Source: Flavobacterium fryxellicola
GTDB lineage: Bacteria > Bacteroidota > Bacteroidia > Flavobacteriales > Flavobacteriaceae
Assembly (NCBI RefSeq): GCF_900143245.1
Contig: NZ_FRDK01000001.1
Coordinates: 744,001 to 808,000 of the forward strand
Length of the DNA: 64,000 nt
Direction: 5' to 3'
Below the pieces are notes generated by a model. The model did not search any database and was not told the origin of the DNA. It was given only the letters and a program-made list of their open reading frames with translations. Shown piece after piece: positions 9,235-19,128 of this stretch (positions within the stretch are counted from its first letter, which is position 1; the number at the start of each line of letters is the position of its first letter). The position numbers and the translations under genes are program-made.

Positions 9235-9822
9235 TTATTTGTTAGCGTACAATCGGGAAACGTATTTACCGATAACGTCAAATTCAAGGTTTATTTTTGT
9301 GCCTACTTCAAAGTTTTTGAAATTAGTGTGTTCGTAAGTATAAGGGATAATAGCTACACTGAATTGATTTTTCTTAGAGTTTATAACAGTTAAACTAACC
9401 CCATTTACGGTTATTGAACCTTTTTCTATTGTTATGTTGTGCAGGTTTTCGTCGTATTCAAAGGTATAAAGCCAGCTTCCATTCGTTTCGGTTGCTGATG
9501 TGCAAGTTCCAATTTGATCAACGTGGCCTTGAACAATATGTCCGTCAAGTCGGTCGCCTAGTTTCATGGCTCTTTCCAGATTGATCAGGTCTCCTGTTTT
9601 CCAATTTATTAAGTTTGTTTTTTTTATGGTTTCATCAATCGCAGTTACAGAGTAGGTGGTGTCTGTTAGGGCAATAACCGTAAGGCACACGCCATTGTGA
9701 GCGACACTTTGATCAATTTTTAGCTCAGCTGTTATGGATGAATTAATGGTGATCTGCAGATTGGTGTTCTCTTTTTTTATTTCTTGGATGGTTCCAAGGG
9801 TTTCTATGATTCCTGTAAACAT
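9235..9822 (-). CDS. ribE: riboflavin synthase alpha chain
   Basis: Dismutates two molecules of 6,7-dimethyl-8-ribityllumazine to riboflavin. The 195 residues form two lumazine-binding halves. The first starts with the diagnostic MFTGIIE and has HNGVCLTV; the second has EKGSITVNGVSLTV and the joining segment RLDGHIVQGHVD. The start at 9822 was chosen because MFTGIIE is the family N-terminus; the longer frame would run into pdxA. Divergent from pdxA with 58 bp between. No FMN riboswitch-like fold is seen. Confidence 0.93.
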   Translation of the reverse strand: MFTGIIETLGTIQEIKKENTNLQITINSSITAELKIDQSVAHNGVCLTVIALTDTTYSVTAIDETIKKTNLINWKTGDLINLERAMKLGDRLDGHIVQGHVDQIGTCTSATETNGSWLYTFEYDENLHNITIEKGSITVNGVSLTVINSKKNQFSVAIIPYTYEHTNFKNFEVGTKINLEFDVIGKYVSRLYANK

Positions 9823-9880
9823 TTCTTGTTTTATTTTACTAAATTTGCACTTCAAAATTAGCAATAAATAACGGTATGTC

Positions 9881-10930
9881 ATGATGAAAAAAGCAGAAAA
9901 TATAATCGTAGGAATTTCTATAGGAGATTTAAACGGTATTGGAAGCGAAGTTGTTTTAAAAACATTTGAGGATTCTCGTATGTTAGAGTTGTGTACGCCT
10001 GTAATTTTTGCCAATGTTAAACTGATGTCCTTTGTGAAAAAAAGTTTTCAATCGACTTCTGTGCTGCATGGTATTGATAAACTTGATCAAATTATTCCGG
10101 GAAAAATTAATGTTTTAAATCTGTGGAAAGAAGGATTGGATTTGAATCTAGGCAAAAGCGACCCAAAAGCAGGAGAGTACGCTATAAAATCATTTGTTGC
10201 TGCAACAAAAGCTTTGAAGGAAGGACTTGTTGATGTGTTAGTAACGGCGCCGATAAATAAATACAATATCCAATCAGACGAATTTAAGTTTCCAGGACAT
10301 ACGGATTATTTGAATCAAGAACTAGAAGGGAATGCCCTTATGTTGATGGTTCAGGATACGTTGAGGGTAGGATTGTTGACGGATCATATTCCTTTAAATG
10401 AAGTGGCTTCTCATCTTACAGAGGAATTGATTAAGAAAAAGATTGAAACCGTTAAGCAGTCATTAATCCAGGATTTTAGTATAAATAAACCTAAAATCGC
10501 AGTGTTGGGACTAAATCCTCATTGTGGTGATGGTGGTGTTATTGGTACAGAGGATGATTTGATATTAAAACCTGCTTTGAAAAAAATATTTGATAAAGGA
10601 ACTTTAGTTTTTGGACCTTTTGCGGCAGATGGTTTTTTTGGTAGTAACCAATACGAAAAATACGATGCCGTACTAGCAACGTACCACGATCAAGGGTTGA
10701 TTCCTTTTAAGACATTGTCTTTTGGTAAAGGGGTAAATTATACTGCTGGTTTAAGTAAGGTTAGAACGTCGCCGGATCACGGTACGGCCTATGATATAGC
10801 GGGTAAGGGTATAGCGGATTTTAACTCCTTTAAAGAGGCGGTATATCTAGCTATAGATATTTACCATTCGCGAAATCAATATGCCGAAATCAGTAAAAAA
10901 CCACTGAAAACAAAAGAAAAGCAGTTGTGA
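9881..10930 (+). CDS. pdxA: 4-hydroxythreonine-4-phosphate dehydrogenase
   Basis: Oxidises 4-phosphohydroxy-L-threonine in the DXP-dependent pyridoxal phosphate pathway. The 349 residues open with IVGISIGDLNGIGSEVV, followed by PINKYNIQ, FPGHTDYL, a DHIPL segment and ATYHDQGLIPFK, where His residues bind the divalent metal. Starts at tandem ATG codons (9881 or 9884). A TAAATTTG -7-like element lies at 9840-9847. The length is normal. Confidence 0.93.
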   Translation: MMKKAENIIVGISIGDLNGIGSEVVLKTFEDSRMLELCTPVIFANVKLMSFVKKSFQSTSVLHGIDKLDQIIPGKINVLNLWKEGLDLNLGKSDPKAGEYAIKSFVAATKALKEGLVDVLVTAPINKYNIQSDEFKFPGHTDYLNQELEGNALMLMVQDTLRVGLLTDHIPLNEVASHLTEELIKKKIETVKQSLIQDFSINKPKIAVLGLNPHCGDGGVIGTEDDLILKPALKKIFDKGTLVFGPFAADGFFGSNQYEKYDAVLATYHDQGLIPFKTLSFGKGVNYTAGLSKVRTSPDHGTAYDIAGKGIADFNSFKEAVYLAIDIYHSRNQYAEISKKPLKTKEKQL

Positions 10931-10973
10931 ACAAAAAAAAGTGAATAACATTATTAGATTTGCAATAATTTTA

Positions 10974-10981
10974 TATCTTTG
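10974..10981 (+). promoter_or_regulatory. -7 element upstream of DUF177-rpmF-fabH cluster
   Basis: TATCTTTG matches the Bacteroidota TAnnTTTG element 35 bp before the ATG at 11016. No clear TTG lies 19-21 bp upstream, so this is a partial call. Confidence 0.4.
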
Positions 10982-11015
10982 CACTCCCGAAGTTTAGGGG
11001 CAAATTGTTGTTGAA

Positions 11016-11558
11016 ATGAAGAACACAAAAGAATATTTAATTCCTTTCATAGGATTAAAGCTAGGGAAACATCATTTTGAATATCAAATCAGTAATGCGT
11101 TCTTTGAAATCTTTGATTATAATGAATATCAAGATTCAAATATCAAAGTAAATGTAGTTTTAGAGAAAAAAAGTACGCTATTAGAATTGAGTTTTAAACA
11201 TAAGGGTGTTGTAAATGTACCTTGTGATCTCACAAGCGAAGATTTTGATTTGCCTGTTAAAGGTGGAATGAAGTTAATCGTTCGTTTTGGAGAAGAATTT
11301 AACAATGAAAATGAGGAGTTGTTGATTCTGCCACATGGAGAATTTGAGATGGATATTGCGCAATATATTTATGAAATGATTGTATTGTCAGTCCCTCTAA
11401 GACGCGTTCATCCAGGCGTAAAAGACGGGAGTTTAAAAACGGAAGCCTTGACGAAACTCAATGAGCTTATCGTAAAGGAAGAAAAAGAAGAAAATAAAGA
11501 AGAAGAAAATATAGACCCACGTTGGGACAAATTAAAGCAACTATTAACGGATAAATAA
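11016..11558 (+). CDS. DUF177 (YceD-like) protein
   Basis: A 180-residue DUF177 protein. YceD-family genes sit next to rpmF across bacteria and have been tied to 23S rRNA accumulation and ribosome assembly in other organisms. Here it is 9 bp upstream of rpmF, the classical arrangement. The C-terminus is a strongly acidic/basic Glu-Lys run (about 150-168), typical of flavobacterial versions. The exact biochemical role is unknown. Confidence 0.85.
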   Translation: MKNTKEYLIPFIGLKLGKHHFEYQISNAFFEIFDYNEYQDSNIKVNVVLEKKSTLLELSFKHKGVVNVPCDLTSEDFDLPVKGGMKLIVRFGEEFNNENEELLILPHGEFEMDIAQYIYEMIVLSVPLRRVHPGVKDGSLKTEALTKLNELIVKEEKEENKEEENIDPRWDKLKQLLTDK

Positions 11559-11567
11559 TATAGTAAA

Positions 11568-11762
11568 ATGGCGCATCCTAAGAGAAAAATCTCCAAAACA
11601 AGAAGAGATAAAAGAAGAACACATTACAAAGCAACTGTAGCACAAATCGCTACTTGTCCTATCACTGGAGAAGCGCATTTATACCACAGAGCGTATTGGC
11701 ATGAAGGTAAAATGTACTACAGAGGGCAAGTTGTTATAGATAAATCTGTAGCTGTTGCTTAA
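11568..11762 (+). CDS. rpmF: 50S ribosomal protein L32
   Basis: A 64-residue basic protein starting [19 protein letters not shown], characteristic of bacterial L32 in the large subunit near the peptidyl transferase region. Only one Cys (CPITGEAH) is present, so the zinc-ribbon type is absent. It sits between DUF177 and fabH as in many genomes; a terminator follows at 11785. Confidence 0.97.
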   Translation: MAHPKRKISKTRRDKRRTHYKATVAQIATCPITGEAHLYHRAYWHEGKMYYRGQVVIDKSVAVA

Positions 11763-11784
11763 TACATTTTGGAAATGATATTCG

Positions 11785-11810
11785 AACTCTCACATCGTGA
11801 GAGTTTTTTT
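11785..11810 (+). terminator. terminator after rpmF
   Basis: AACTCTCAC-ATC-GTGAGAGTT followed by a T-tract. It separates DUF177-rpmF from fabH-accBC, so the latter probably has its own promoter in 11811-11923. Confidence 0.8.
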
Positions 11811-11923
11811 GTTGTTTGTAATTTTCGTTAAATAAGAAGTTCCAAATCGAAGAGAATGGAATTTTTTTTGTAATTTTCAAGTCTTTTAAAAAATTTCAAA
11901 TGGCAACATTTGACTAGAAATAA

Positions 11924-12931
11924 ATGCATACAATGAATACAATCACAGCCGCAATAACCGCTGTTGGAGCCTATGTTCCTGACTTTGTACTAACGAACAA
12001 AGCTCTTGAAGCTATGGTTGATACCAATGACGAGTGGATTACCTCTCGCACAGGAATAAAAGAAAGAAGGATTCTCAAAGATGAGGATAAAGGAACTTCT
12101 TTTTTGGCTGTAAAAGCGGCACAAGATTTATTGGCTAAAGCTAATATTGATCCTTTGGAAATAGATTTATTGATAATGGCAACTGCAACACCAGATATGC
12201 CAGTAGCAGCAACGGGCGTATATGTTGCCACTCAAATTGGAGCTACAAATGCATTTGCTTATGATTTGCAGGCAGCCTGTTCCAGCTTCTTATTTGGTAT
12301 GTCCACAGCAGCAGCTTACATAGAATCAGGAAGATACAAAAAAGTACTAGTAATAGGCGCAGATAAAATGTCCTCTATCGTAGATTATACGGATCGGTCG
12401 ACCTGCATTATTTTTGGTGATGGCGCCGGTGCAGTATTATTTGAACCTAATTATGAAGGATTAGGACTGCAAGACGAATACCTGCGTAGTGATGGAATAG
12501 GAAGAGATTTTTTGAAAATTGATGCCGGTGGTTCTCTTAATCCAACGACTATTCAAACGGTTAAAGATAATAAACACAATATTATCCAAGATGGAAAAAC
12601 GGTTTTTAAGTATGCGGTTACTAATATGGCAGATTCAAGTGAATTAATTCTTAAAAGAAATAATTTGACAAATGAAGATGTAGATTGGTTGGTTCCTCAT
12701 CAGGCCAATAAACGTATTATAGATGCTACGGCCAACAGAATGAATCTCGAAGATGCTAAGGTGCTAATGAACATAGATAAATACGGGAACACCACTTCGG
12801 CTACTTTGCCACTAGTGCTAAATGATTTTGAACATTTATTCAAAAAAGGCGATGTCATAATTTTGGCTGCTTTTGGAGGTGGATTCACTTGGGGATCTAT
12901 TTATCTAAAATGGGCATACGACAAAAAATAA
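11924..12931 (+). CDS. fabH: beta-ketoacyl-ACP synthase III
   Basis: Starts fatty acid synthesis by condensing an acyl-CoA primer with malonyl-ACP. The 335-residue thiolase-fold enzyme has nucleophile Cys119 in LQAACSSFLFG, His259 in VPHQANKR and Asn289 in KYGNTTSAT. In Bacteroidota FabH typically accepts branched primers; that is family knowledge, not visible here. The start could be ATG 11924 or the second ATG at 11933. accB follows after 23 bp. Confidence 0.95.
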   Translation: MHTMNTITAAITAVGAYVPDFVLTNKALEAMVDTNDEWITSRTGIKERRILKDEDKGTSFLAVKAAQDLLAKANIDPLEIDLLIMATATPDMPVAATGVYVATQIGATNAFAYDLQAACSSFLFGMSTAAAYIESGRYKKVLVIGADKMSSIVDYTDRSTCIIFGDGAGAVLFEPNYEGLGLQDEYLRSDGIGRDFLKIDAGGSLNPTTIQTVKDNKHNIIQDGKTVFKYAVTNMADSSELILKRNNLTNEDVDWLVPHQANKRIIDATANRMNLEDAKVLMNIDKYGNTTSATLPLVLNDFEHLFKKGDVIILAAFGGGFTWGSIYLKWAYDKK

Positions 12932-12954
12932 ATTTAAACTAAAAACAAATAATT

Positions 12955-13434
12955 ATGGATTTAAAAGAAATTCAAAATCTAATCAAGTTTGTAGCAAATT
13001 CAGGGGTTGCAGAAGTTAAGTTAGAGATGGATGATGTCAAAATCACCATCAGAACAACTTTGGAAGGAAATGTAACAGAGACCACGTATGTACAACAAAT
13101 GCCTGCTCAAGTTGCGCCTCAGCAAGTAGCAGCTGCACCACAGATGGCGCCTGTAGCCGCTGTTCCTGAAGCTCCTGTAGTTGAAAACTCGCATTATATC
13201 ACTATAAAATCTCCAATCATTGGAACTTTTTATAGAAAACCATCTCCTGATAAGCCAATGTTTGTGGAAGTAGGTAAAACTATTTCTAAAGGGGACGTTC
13301 TTTGTGTAATCGAAGCAATGAAATTATTTAACGAAATCGAATCTGAAATTTCTGGTAAAATTGTAAAAATTTTAGTGGATGATATGTCACCAGTTGAATT
13401 TGACCAACCATTATTCCTAGTAGATCCATCATAA
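12955..13434 (+). CDS. accB: acetyl-CoA carboxylase biotin carboxyl carrier protein
   Basis: Carries biotin between AccC and the carboxyltransferase. The 159 residues contain an N-terminal helical part, an Ala/Pro/Gln-rich linker (about 48-75) and the biotinyl domain with the attachment lysine Lys123 in [12 protein letters not shown]. It lies between fabH and accC; a long hairpin separates it from accC. Confidence 0.96.
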   Translation: MDLKEIQNLIKFVANSGVAEVKLEMDDVKITIRTTLEGNVTETTYVQQMPAQVAPQQVAAAPQMAPVAAVPEAPVVENSHYITIKSPIIGTFYRKPSPDKPMFVEVGKTISKGDVLCVIEAMKLFNEIESEISGKIVKILVDDMSPVEFDQPLFLVDPS

Positions 13435-13441
13435 TATCTTT

Positions 13442-13495
13442 AAATTCCAATAGCCAAAATTTCAGTTCTAAATTGAATTTTGGCTATTGGAATTT
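13442..13495 (+). other. long hairpin between accB and accC
   Basis: A 20-bp inverted repeat (13442-13461 and 13476-13495; arms AAATTCCAATAGCCAAAATT and its complement) with a 14-nt loop lies 7 bp after the accB stop and 22 bp before accC. It could be an intra-operon terminator/attenuator or an mRNA stability element that sets the AccB:AccC ratio. A U-run is weak (TTTTAAATTT). Confidence 0.6.
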
Positions 13496-13517
13496 TAAAT
13501 TTAAAATATAAAATAAG

Positions 13518-14864
13518 ATGTTTAAAAAAATATTAATTGCAAATAGAGGGGAAATTGCGCTTCGCGTAATTAGAACGTGCAAGGAGATGGGTATTAAAAC
13601 GGTAGCTGTTTATTCTACTGCTGATGCTGAAAGTTTACATGTAAAGTTTGCTGACGAAGCAGTTTGTATTGGGCCGCCTCCAAGCAACTTGTCCTATTTG
13701 AAGATGTCAAACATAATTGCAGCTGCCGAAATTACAAATGCAGATGCAATACATCCAGGGTATGGATTCCTTTCTGAAAATTCGAAGTTTTCTAAAATTT
13801 GTCAGGAACATGGTATCAAATTCATTGGAGCTTCTCCTGAAATGATTGATAGAATGGGAGATAAAGCGTCTGCAAAATCGACGATGATTGAAGCAGGTGT
13901 TCCTTGTGTACCTGGTTCAGTGGGGATTTTAGAATCGTACGACCAGGCCTTGCAATTATCAAGAGATTTTGGTTATCCAGTAATGCTTAAAGCTACCGCT
14001 GGTGGTGGTGGCAAAGGAATGCGTGCCGTTTGGAAAGAGGAGGATTTATTGAAAGCTTGGGAAAGTGCACGTCAAGAATCTGCAGCTGCTTTTGGTAACG
14101 ACGGAATGTATTTGGAAAAATTAATTGAAGAGCCTCGTCACATTGAAATTCAGGTAATTGGCGATTCTTATGGAAAAGCATGTCACCTTTCTGAGAGAGA
14201 CTGTTCCGTACAAAGACGGCACCAAAAATTGACGGAAGAAACACCTTCGCCATTTATGACCGATAAATTGCGGACTGAAATGGGTGCTGCGGCAGTCAAA
14301 GCAGCAGAATACATTAAGTATGAAGGAGCAGGAACTGTAGAGTTCTTAGTAGATAAACATCGTAATTTCTACTTTATGGAGATGAATACGCGTATTCAAG
14401 TAGAGCATCCTATTACAGAACAAGTTATTGATTATGATCTAATTCGTGAACAAATTCTTGTTGCTGCTGGCGTAGCGATATCAGGAAAGAATTATCTACC
14501 GCAATTGCATGCTATAGAATGTCGTATCAATGCGGAAGATCCTTATAATGATTTTCGTCCATCTCCAGGGAAAATCACTACGCTTCACATGCCAGGAGGA
14601 CACGGTGTTCGTTTAGATACGCACGTGTATTCAGGATATACCATCCCTCCTAATTATGATTCTATGATTGCTAAATTGATTACAACTGCGCAAACGCGCG
14701 AAGAAGCAATTAGTAAAATGAGAAGAGCCTTAGATGAATTTGTTATCGAGGGTATTAAAACAACTATTCCTTTTCACAGACAGTTAATGGATGATCCGCG
14801 TTATATTGCGGGTGATTATACAACCGCATTTATGGATACTTTCAAAATGAATGATCCAGAATAA
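13518..14864 (+). CDS. accC: acetyl-CoA carboxylase biotin carboxylase subunit
   Basis: ATP-dependent carboxylation of biotin on AccB. The 448-residue ATP-grasp enzyme opens [19 protein letters not shown] and has the glycine-rich ATP loop GGGGKGMR, metal-binding [14 protein letters not shown] and the C-terminal [12 protein letters not shown] segment. Length is normal. Last gene of the cluster; its terminator is at 14926. Confidence 0.96.
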   Translation: MFKKILIANRGEIALRVIRTCKEMGIKTVAVYSTADAESLHVKFADEAVCIGPPPSNLSYLKMSNIIAAAEITNADAIHPGYGFLSENSKFSKICQEHGIKFIGASPEMIDRMGDKASAKSTMIEAGVPCVPGSVGILESYDQALQLSRDFGYPVMLKATAGGGGKGMRAVWKEEDLLKAWESARQESAAAFGNDGMYLEKLIEEPRHIEIQVIGDSYGKACHLSERDCSVQRRHQKLTEETPSPFMTDKLRTEMGAAAVKAAEYIKYEGAGTVEFLVDKHRNFYFMEMNTRIQVEHPITEQVIDYDLIREQILVAAGVAISGKNYLPQLHAIECRINAEDPYNDFRPSPGKITTLHMPGGHGVRLDTHVYSGYTIPPNYDSMIAKLITTAQTREEAISKMRRALDEFVIEGIKTTIPFHRQLMDDPRYIAGDYTTAFMDTFKMNDPE

Positions 14865-14925
14865 AAATACTAGACTGTCTCGTCCTGAATAATCGATACA
14901 GATTATCAGACAAGAATAATTAATT

Positions 14926-14962
14926 AAACACTTGCAAGAACGTTCTTGCAAGTGTTTTTTGT
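14926..14962 (+). terminator. terminator after accC
   Basis: A perfect 15-bp stem AAACACTTGCAAGAA / TTCTTGCAAGTGTTT with a 2-nt loop, followed by T-rich sequence. The rest of the 14865-15170 gap shows no gene. Confidence 0.85.
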
Positions 14963-15119
14963 TTTGTAGGTTCGCATTATTATTATATTCTGTTGATGCA
15001 TTTGGTTTGGTGTTAGCATATAATTAGAGCAATGAGGCCTTTTTTCATTGTCCATGTTTCAAAGATAAAAATAAGAGTAGGCTTTAAAGTTAAGATATTC
15101 AAAAAAGTGGGATCTGTGC

Positions 15120-15150
15120 AAAAAAAAACCGCACTAGAAAGTGCGGTTTG
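15120..15150 (-). terminator. terminator after S9 peptidase gene
   Basis: Read on the minus strand: AAACCGCAC-TTTCTA-GTGCGGTTT followed by a long T-run, 20 bp past the stop of the peptidase gene. Confidence 0.85.
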
Positions 15151-15170
15151 AAGTTATCGTAAAAGAGGTG

Positions 15171-17084
15171 TTACAAGGTCTCTTTCAGCCATTTGAAAAA
15201 TTCACCTTGCCAAACTTGAGCATTTTGCGGTTTTAACACCCAGTGATTTTCTTCTGGAAAATACAAAAATCGGCTTTTTAAGCCACGCAGCTGAGCCGCT
15301 TGGAACGCTTCTTGTCCTTGTCCTATTGGCACCCGAAAATCTTTGCCACCTTGAATAATTAAAATAGGCTTATTCCACTTTTCTACTAAAGTCATTGGGT
15401 TGAACGTGGTGTAGGTTTTCTGCGCCGCCGCATTGTCTTTCTCCCAATACGCGCCACCAAAATCCCAATTACTAAAGAAAACTTCTTCGGTTGTCCCAAA
15501 CATACTTTGGATGTTAAATACACCATCATGAGCAATAAAGGTTTTGAAGCGGTTGTTGTGGATTCCGGCTAGGTAGAAAACAGAATATCCACCATAGCTA
15601 GCGCCAATACAGCCCAAACGGCTTGTATCCACATATTTTTCTTTCGCCACCGCATCAATTGCTGAGAGGTAATCATCCATAACTTGTCCGCCCCAATCTT
15701 TACTAATCTGTTCGTTCCATTCCACACCATGACCTGGCATTCCGCGACGGTTTGGAGCTACAACAATATATCCATTAGCGGCCATCAATTGTAAATTCCA
15801 TCGGTAGGAATAAAATTGTGTTAAGGCAGATTGTGGTCCACCTTGACAATATAAAAGGGTTGGATATTTTTTTGTAGCATCAAAATTTGGCGGAAGAACC
15901 ACCCAAACCAACATTTTTTTACCATCGGTTGTCGTTACATAGCGTTTTTCGGTTTTGCTTAACGCCAAAGAATTGTACGTTGCTGTATTGACATTAGATA
16001 GTTGTTTCCAAGAATTTTTCTTTAGATTATAAGAAAAAATTTCTGCAGCATGATTCATGTCGGTTCTTGTTACGATGATGTTATCGCCGGAAAAACCAAT
16101 TAAATCATTGACGTCAAACGCGCCATTAGAGATTTGTCTAACGGTACTGGCTCCCGAAGCTTCGGGATTGGTTAGGCTTGGAAAATTAACTTCAAATAGC
16201 TGTTTTGTACCATCGATTGGTGCCACAAAATATATTTTATTTCCATCTTTACTCCAAATGAAACTGTCTACCGTTCCGTCCCAAGTAGCCGTCAGGTTCA
16301 TTTGTAATCCTCGAAAACGTACCATTAGATCGTTTTTGTCCGCTTCGAAACCGTCGCGTTTCATTTGCAACCAAGTCAAATTTCCTGTGGAAGAAAATTG
16401 TGGTGCGGTATCGTATCCTAGATTTTCTTCGGTTCTATTGGTGGTTTTTCCTGTTTGTAAATTGTATTCGTAGATATTGGTGTTTGTAGAAATCGCATAA
16501 TCCGTTCCTGTTTTTTTCTTGCTTATGTAAAGGATACTTTTACTGTCTGGTGACCAAATATAATCTTCATCTCCACCAAAAGGTTTTTGTGGACTGTCAA
16601 AATTTTCGCCTTTTAGAATGTCAATTCCCACAGCGCCTTCTTTGTTTTCTTTGTAAAAAACATGATTGAATTTCCCTTCATTCCAAGTGTCCCAATGGCG
16701 GTAATTCAATCCGTCATAGATTTTAACATCTGATTTTTCCAGTTCCGGATAGAAGTCTTTTCCTAAAACTTTTTCCAGTTTCACCTCTTCATTGTAAACC
16801 AAGTATTTCCCGTCAGGTGAAGTATTTTTATCCTTGAGTAGGTCTTTAGTATCTTTTACTTCGGTTGGGTTTCCTCCAATTACGGGTAAAGTGTAAAATT
16901 TAGTTTCCGATGTATTTGCCGCAACAGAAGGGGTGGTTACTTTATAAACTACATTTTTGCCATCCTTAGAAATGCCTAAAGGAGTCACTCTTCCTAGTTT
17001 CCAAAGCAGTTCTGAGGTCATTACATTTTGTGCCATAGCGGTTAAACTCATCATTAATAAGGGTATAAATAGTATTTTTTTCAT
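15171..17084 (-). CDS. S9 family (prolyl oligopeptidase-like) serine peptidase, secreted
   Basis: A 637-residue exported peptidase. A signal peptide (MKKILFIPLLMMSLTAMAQ) precedes a beta-propeller of repeated WSPDSK/WSKDGNK-type blades and a C-terminal alpha/beta hydrolase with Ser496 (GASYGGY), Asp582 (GGKDFRVP) and His614 (ENHW). The family cleaves dipeptides or acyl-peptides; here it likely acts in the periplasm on imported peptides. The start at 17084 was chosen because a classical signal peptide begins there; the longer frame runs into a repeat. Confidence 0.9.
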   Translation of the reverse strand: MKKILFIPLLMMSLTAMAQNVMTSELLWKLGRVTPLGISKDGKNVVYKVTTPSVAANTSETKFYTLPVIGGNPTEVKDTKDLLKDKNTSPDGKYLVYNEEVKLEKVLGKDFYPELEKSDVKIYDGLNYRHWDTWNEGKFNHVFYKENKEGAVGIDILKGENFDSPQKPFGGDEDYIWSPDSKSILYISKKKTGTDYAISTNTNIYEYNLQTGKTTNRTEENLGYDTAPQFSSTGNLTWLQMKRDGFEADKNDLMVRFRGLQMNLTATWDGTVDSFIWSKDGNKIYFVAPIDGTKQLFEVNFPSLTNPEASGASTVRQISNGAFDVNDLIGFSGDNIIVTRTDMNHAAEIFSYNLKKNSWKQLSNVNTATYNSLALSKTEKRYVTTTDGKKMLVWVVLPPNFDATKKYPTLLYCQGGPQSALTQFYSYRWNLQLMAANGYIVVAPNRRGMPGHGVEWNEQISKDWGGQVMDDYLSAIDAVAKEKYVDTSRLGCIGASYGGYSVFYLAGIHNNRFKTFIAHDGVFNIQSMFGTTEEVFFSNWDFGGAYWEKDNAAAQKTYTTFNPMTLVEKWNKPILIIQGGKDFRVPIGQGQEAFQAAQLRGLKSRFLYFPEENHWVLKPQNAQVWQGEFFKWLKETL

Positions 17085-17161
17085 TTTAATAATTGATTTT
17101 TTACGAGCGATAAAATTAGCCAATTTAATCTGATGTTGTGTCGGTTTTAACACTTGCTTTT

Positions 17162-17241
17162 TAGCCCCGATAGCAGTGGAAATCCTTTTATTTTTTTTCT
17201 TTAAAAAATAAAAGATTGCAACGGATAGCGGGATTAGCTCC
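17162..17241. repeat. interspersed palindromic repeat, type A
   Basis: An imperfect palindrome running from TAGCCCCGATAGCAG to CGGATAGCGGGATTAGCTCC around an A/T-rich centre. It is related in inverted orientation to 37593-37677 and to part of 5322-5420. It sits between the divergent starts of the S9 peptidase and the FAD oxidoreductase, so it could affect their transcription. Confidence 0.6.
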
Positions 17242-17275
17242 AAAAAATTATTATTTTTATAAAAAATATTCAACC

Positions 17276-18388
17276 ATGGATTTGAGTTATTGGGAGTTAA
17301 AAAACTGGTTTACTGATGTAGACTATACTATTGTAGGAAGCGGTATTGTGGGCTTGCATGCTGCATTACGCTTGCGCGAAAGATTCCCGGACAGCAAAAT
17401 CCTAGTCTTGGAAAAAGGAATGTTGCCACAAGGTGCGAGTACTAAAAATGCCGGATTCGCTTGTTTTGGAAGTCTGTCGGAAATTATGGATGACTTAAAA
17501 TCCCATTCGGAGGAGGAAGTGTTGAATCTGGTTCAGAAACGATGGAAAGGTTTGCAATTGCTGCGAAAAAGGCTTGGTGATGACACTATAGATTTTAAGC
17601 CGTATGGCGGATATGAGTTATTTTTAAGAGACAATACAAGCAACTACGATGATTGTCTTCGAAAATTACCCTTTATCAATGAAATTTTAAGACCCCTTTT
17701 CAAAGCGGCTGTTTTTGCTAAGGAAATCGATCGTTTTGGGTTTAACGGAGTACAAGAATATTTAGTTTTCAATCCTTTTGAAGCGCAGATTGATACTGGA
17801 AATATGATGCAGGCGTTGTTAAAAGCAGCAGTTGCTGAAAATATCTTAATTTTAAATCAGCAAACAGTTACCTCCTATGTAGACAAAGGCAATCGTGTTG
17901 AAGTAGCGCTGGGTGATTTTAGTTACATTTCCAAGAAAATATTTTTTGCGACGAATGGCTTTGCAAATGAATTAACTAATGGTGCAGTTAAGCCAGCAAG
18001 AGCGCAGGTTTTGATTACAGAGCCCATTAAGAATTTAGATGTACGTGGAACATTTCATTTGGATCGAGGGTATTATTATTTTAGAAATATTGGGGATCGG
18101 ATTTTATTGGGTGGAGGAAGAAACCTAGACTTTGAGACGGAAAACACGACCGCATTTGGACAAACAGAAATCGTCCAAAAAAAATTGGAACAGTTATTAA
18201 AAGAAGTAATTTTGCCGAATCAGGATTTTCAAATTGCACACCGTTGGAGCGGAATCATGGGTATTGGCAACAGTAAAAACCCCATTGTTTTACAAGTATC
18301 TGATACGGTATATTGTGGTGTGCGATTGGGCGGAATGGGCGTGGCAATAGGTAGTTTAATTGGAACAGAATTAGCAGATTTAGTATAA
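17276..18388 (+). CDS. FAD-dependent oxidoreductase (DAO family)
   Basis: A 370-residue flavoprotein with the N-terminal FAD fold TIVGSGIVGLHAALRLRERF followed by an acidic residue in LVLEKG and a C-terminal RWSGIMGIG block, as in D-amino-acid/glycine oxidase relatives. The substrate is not readable. The start MDLSYWELKNWF at 17276 was chosen over an extension into the repeat. Its TAA overlaps the mtgA ATG by one base, so translation is probably coupled. Confidence 0.85.
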   Translation: MDLSYWELKNWFTDVDYTIVGSGIVGLHAALRLRERFPDSKILVLEKGMLPQGASTKNAGFACFGSLSEIMDDLKSHSEEEVLNLVQKRWKGLQLLRKRLGDDTIDFKPYGGYELFLRDNTSNYDDCLRKLPFINEILRPLFKAAVFAKEIDRFGFNGVQEYLVFNPFEAQIDTGNMMQALLKAAVAENILILNQQTVTSYVDKGNRVEVALGDFSYISKKIFFATNGFANELTNGAVKPARAQVLITEPIKNLDVRGTFHLDRGYYYFRNIGDRILLGGGRNLDFETENTTAFGQTEIVQKKLEQLLKEVILPNQDFQIAHRWSGIMGIGNSKNPIVLQVSDTVYCGVRLGGMGVAIGSLIGTELADLV

Positions 18389-19128
18389 TGGCAACAAAAA
18401 TAATAGCAAAAAAAGCAAGACAACCCGTTAAAAAAGACACTACTTCTTTTATGAGCAAACTAACCCGTTTTTTATTCAAAGTCTTGTTATGGTTCTTTGG
18501 ACTTTCTTTGTTTTTCGTGGTGTTTTTTAAATTTGTTCCAGTTCTATTTACACCATTAATGGTGATTCGGGCAATCGAAAATAAGGTTGCTGGAAAAGAA
18601 GTTTTTTTTAGCCACGACTGGGAACCAATTGACAATATTTCCATGAACCTTCAAAAAGCAGTAATCGCCAGTGAAGATGGGACTTTCTTGAAACACAATG
18701 GCTTTGATTTTGTTGCAATGCAAAAAGCGTACAAAAGCAACGAACGAGGGCGAAGAATAAAGGGAGGAAGTACCATATCGCAGCAAACCGCTAAGAATGT
18801 ATTTCTTTGGCAAGGCCGAAGCTATTTGAGAAAAGGTCTTGAAGCCTATTTCACTGTTTTGATTGAAATCATTTGGGGTAAAGAGCGCATTATGGAGGTG
18901 TATTTAAACAGTATCGAAATGGGAAATGGCGTGTATGGAGCGCAAGCGGCTGCAGAACATTGGTATCGTAAAGGAGCCACCAGTCTTACTCCGATGCAAG
19001 CAGCAGGAATTGCGTCGATTTTACCCAATCCACGAAAATATTCGGCGACTAGTTCTTCCTCCTACATCAACCGACGAAAAGATAAAATTGTTCGTGTAAT
19101 GCGTCAAGTTGGTAAAATTGAATATTAA
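18388..19128 (+). CDS. mtgA: monofunctional peptidoglycan transglycosylase
   Basis: Polymerises lipid II into glycan strands at the outer face of the inner membrane. The 246 residues have a basic cytoplasmic start, one membrane helix (about 27-48) and a GT51 domain with the catalytic Glu96 in IASEDGTFLKHNGFD, followed by KGGSTISQQTAKN and EVYLNSIEMGNGVYGAQAAA. No transpeptidase domain is present. Coupled to the upstream oxidoreductase through TAATG. Confidence 0.93.
   Translation: MATKIIAKKARQPVKKDTTSFMSKLTRFLFKVLLWFFGLSLFFVVFFKFVPVLFTPLMVIRAIENKVAGKEVFFSHDWEPIDNISMNLQKAVIASEDGTFLKHNGFDFVAMQKAYKSNERGRRIKGGSTISQQTAKNVFLWQGRSYLRKGLEAYFTVLIEIIWGKERIMEVYLNSIEMGNGVYGAQAAAEHWYRKGATSLTPMQAAGIASILPNPRKYSATSSSSYINRRKDKIVRVMRQVGKIEY

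Noticed and set aside
9235..10014. Extended ribE start at 10014
   Set aside because: It would overlap pdxA by more than 130 bp, and the family N-terminus MFTGIIE starts at 9822.
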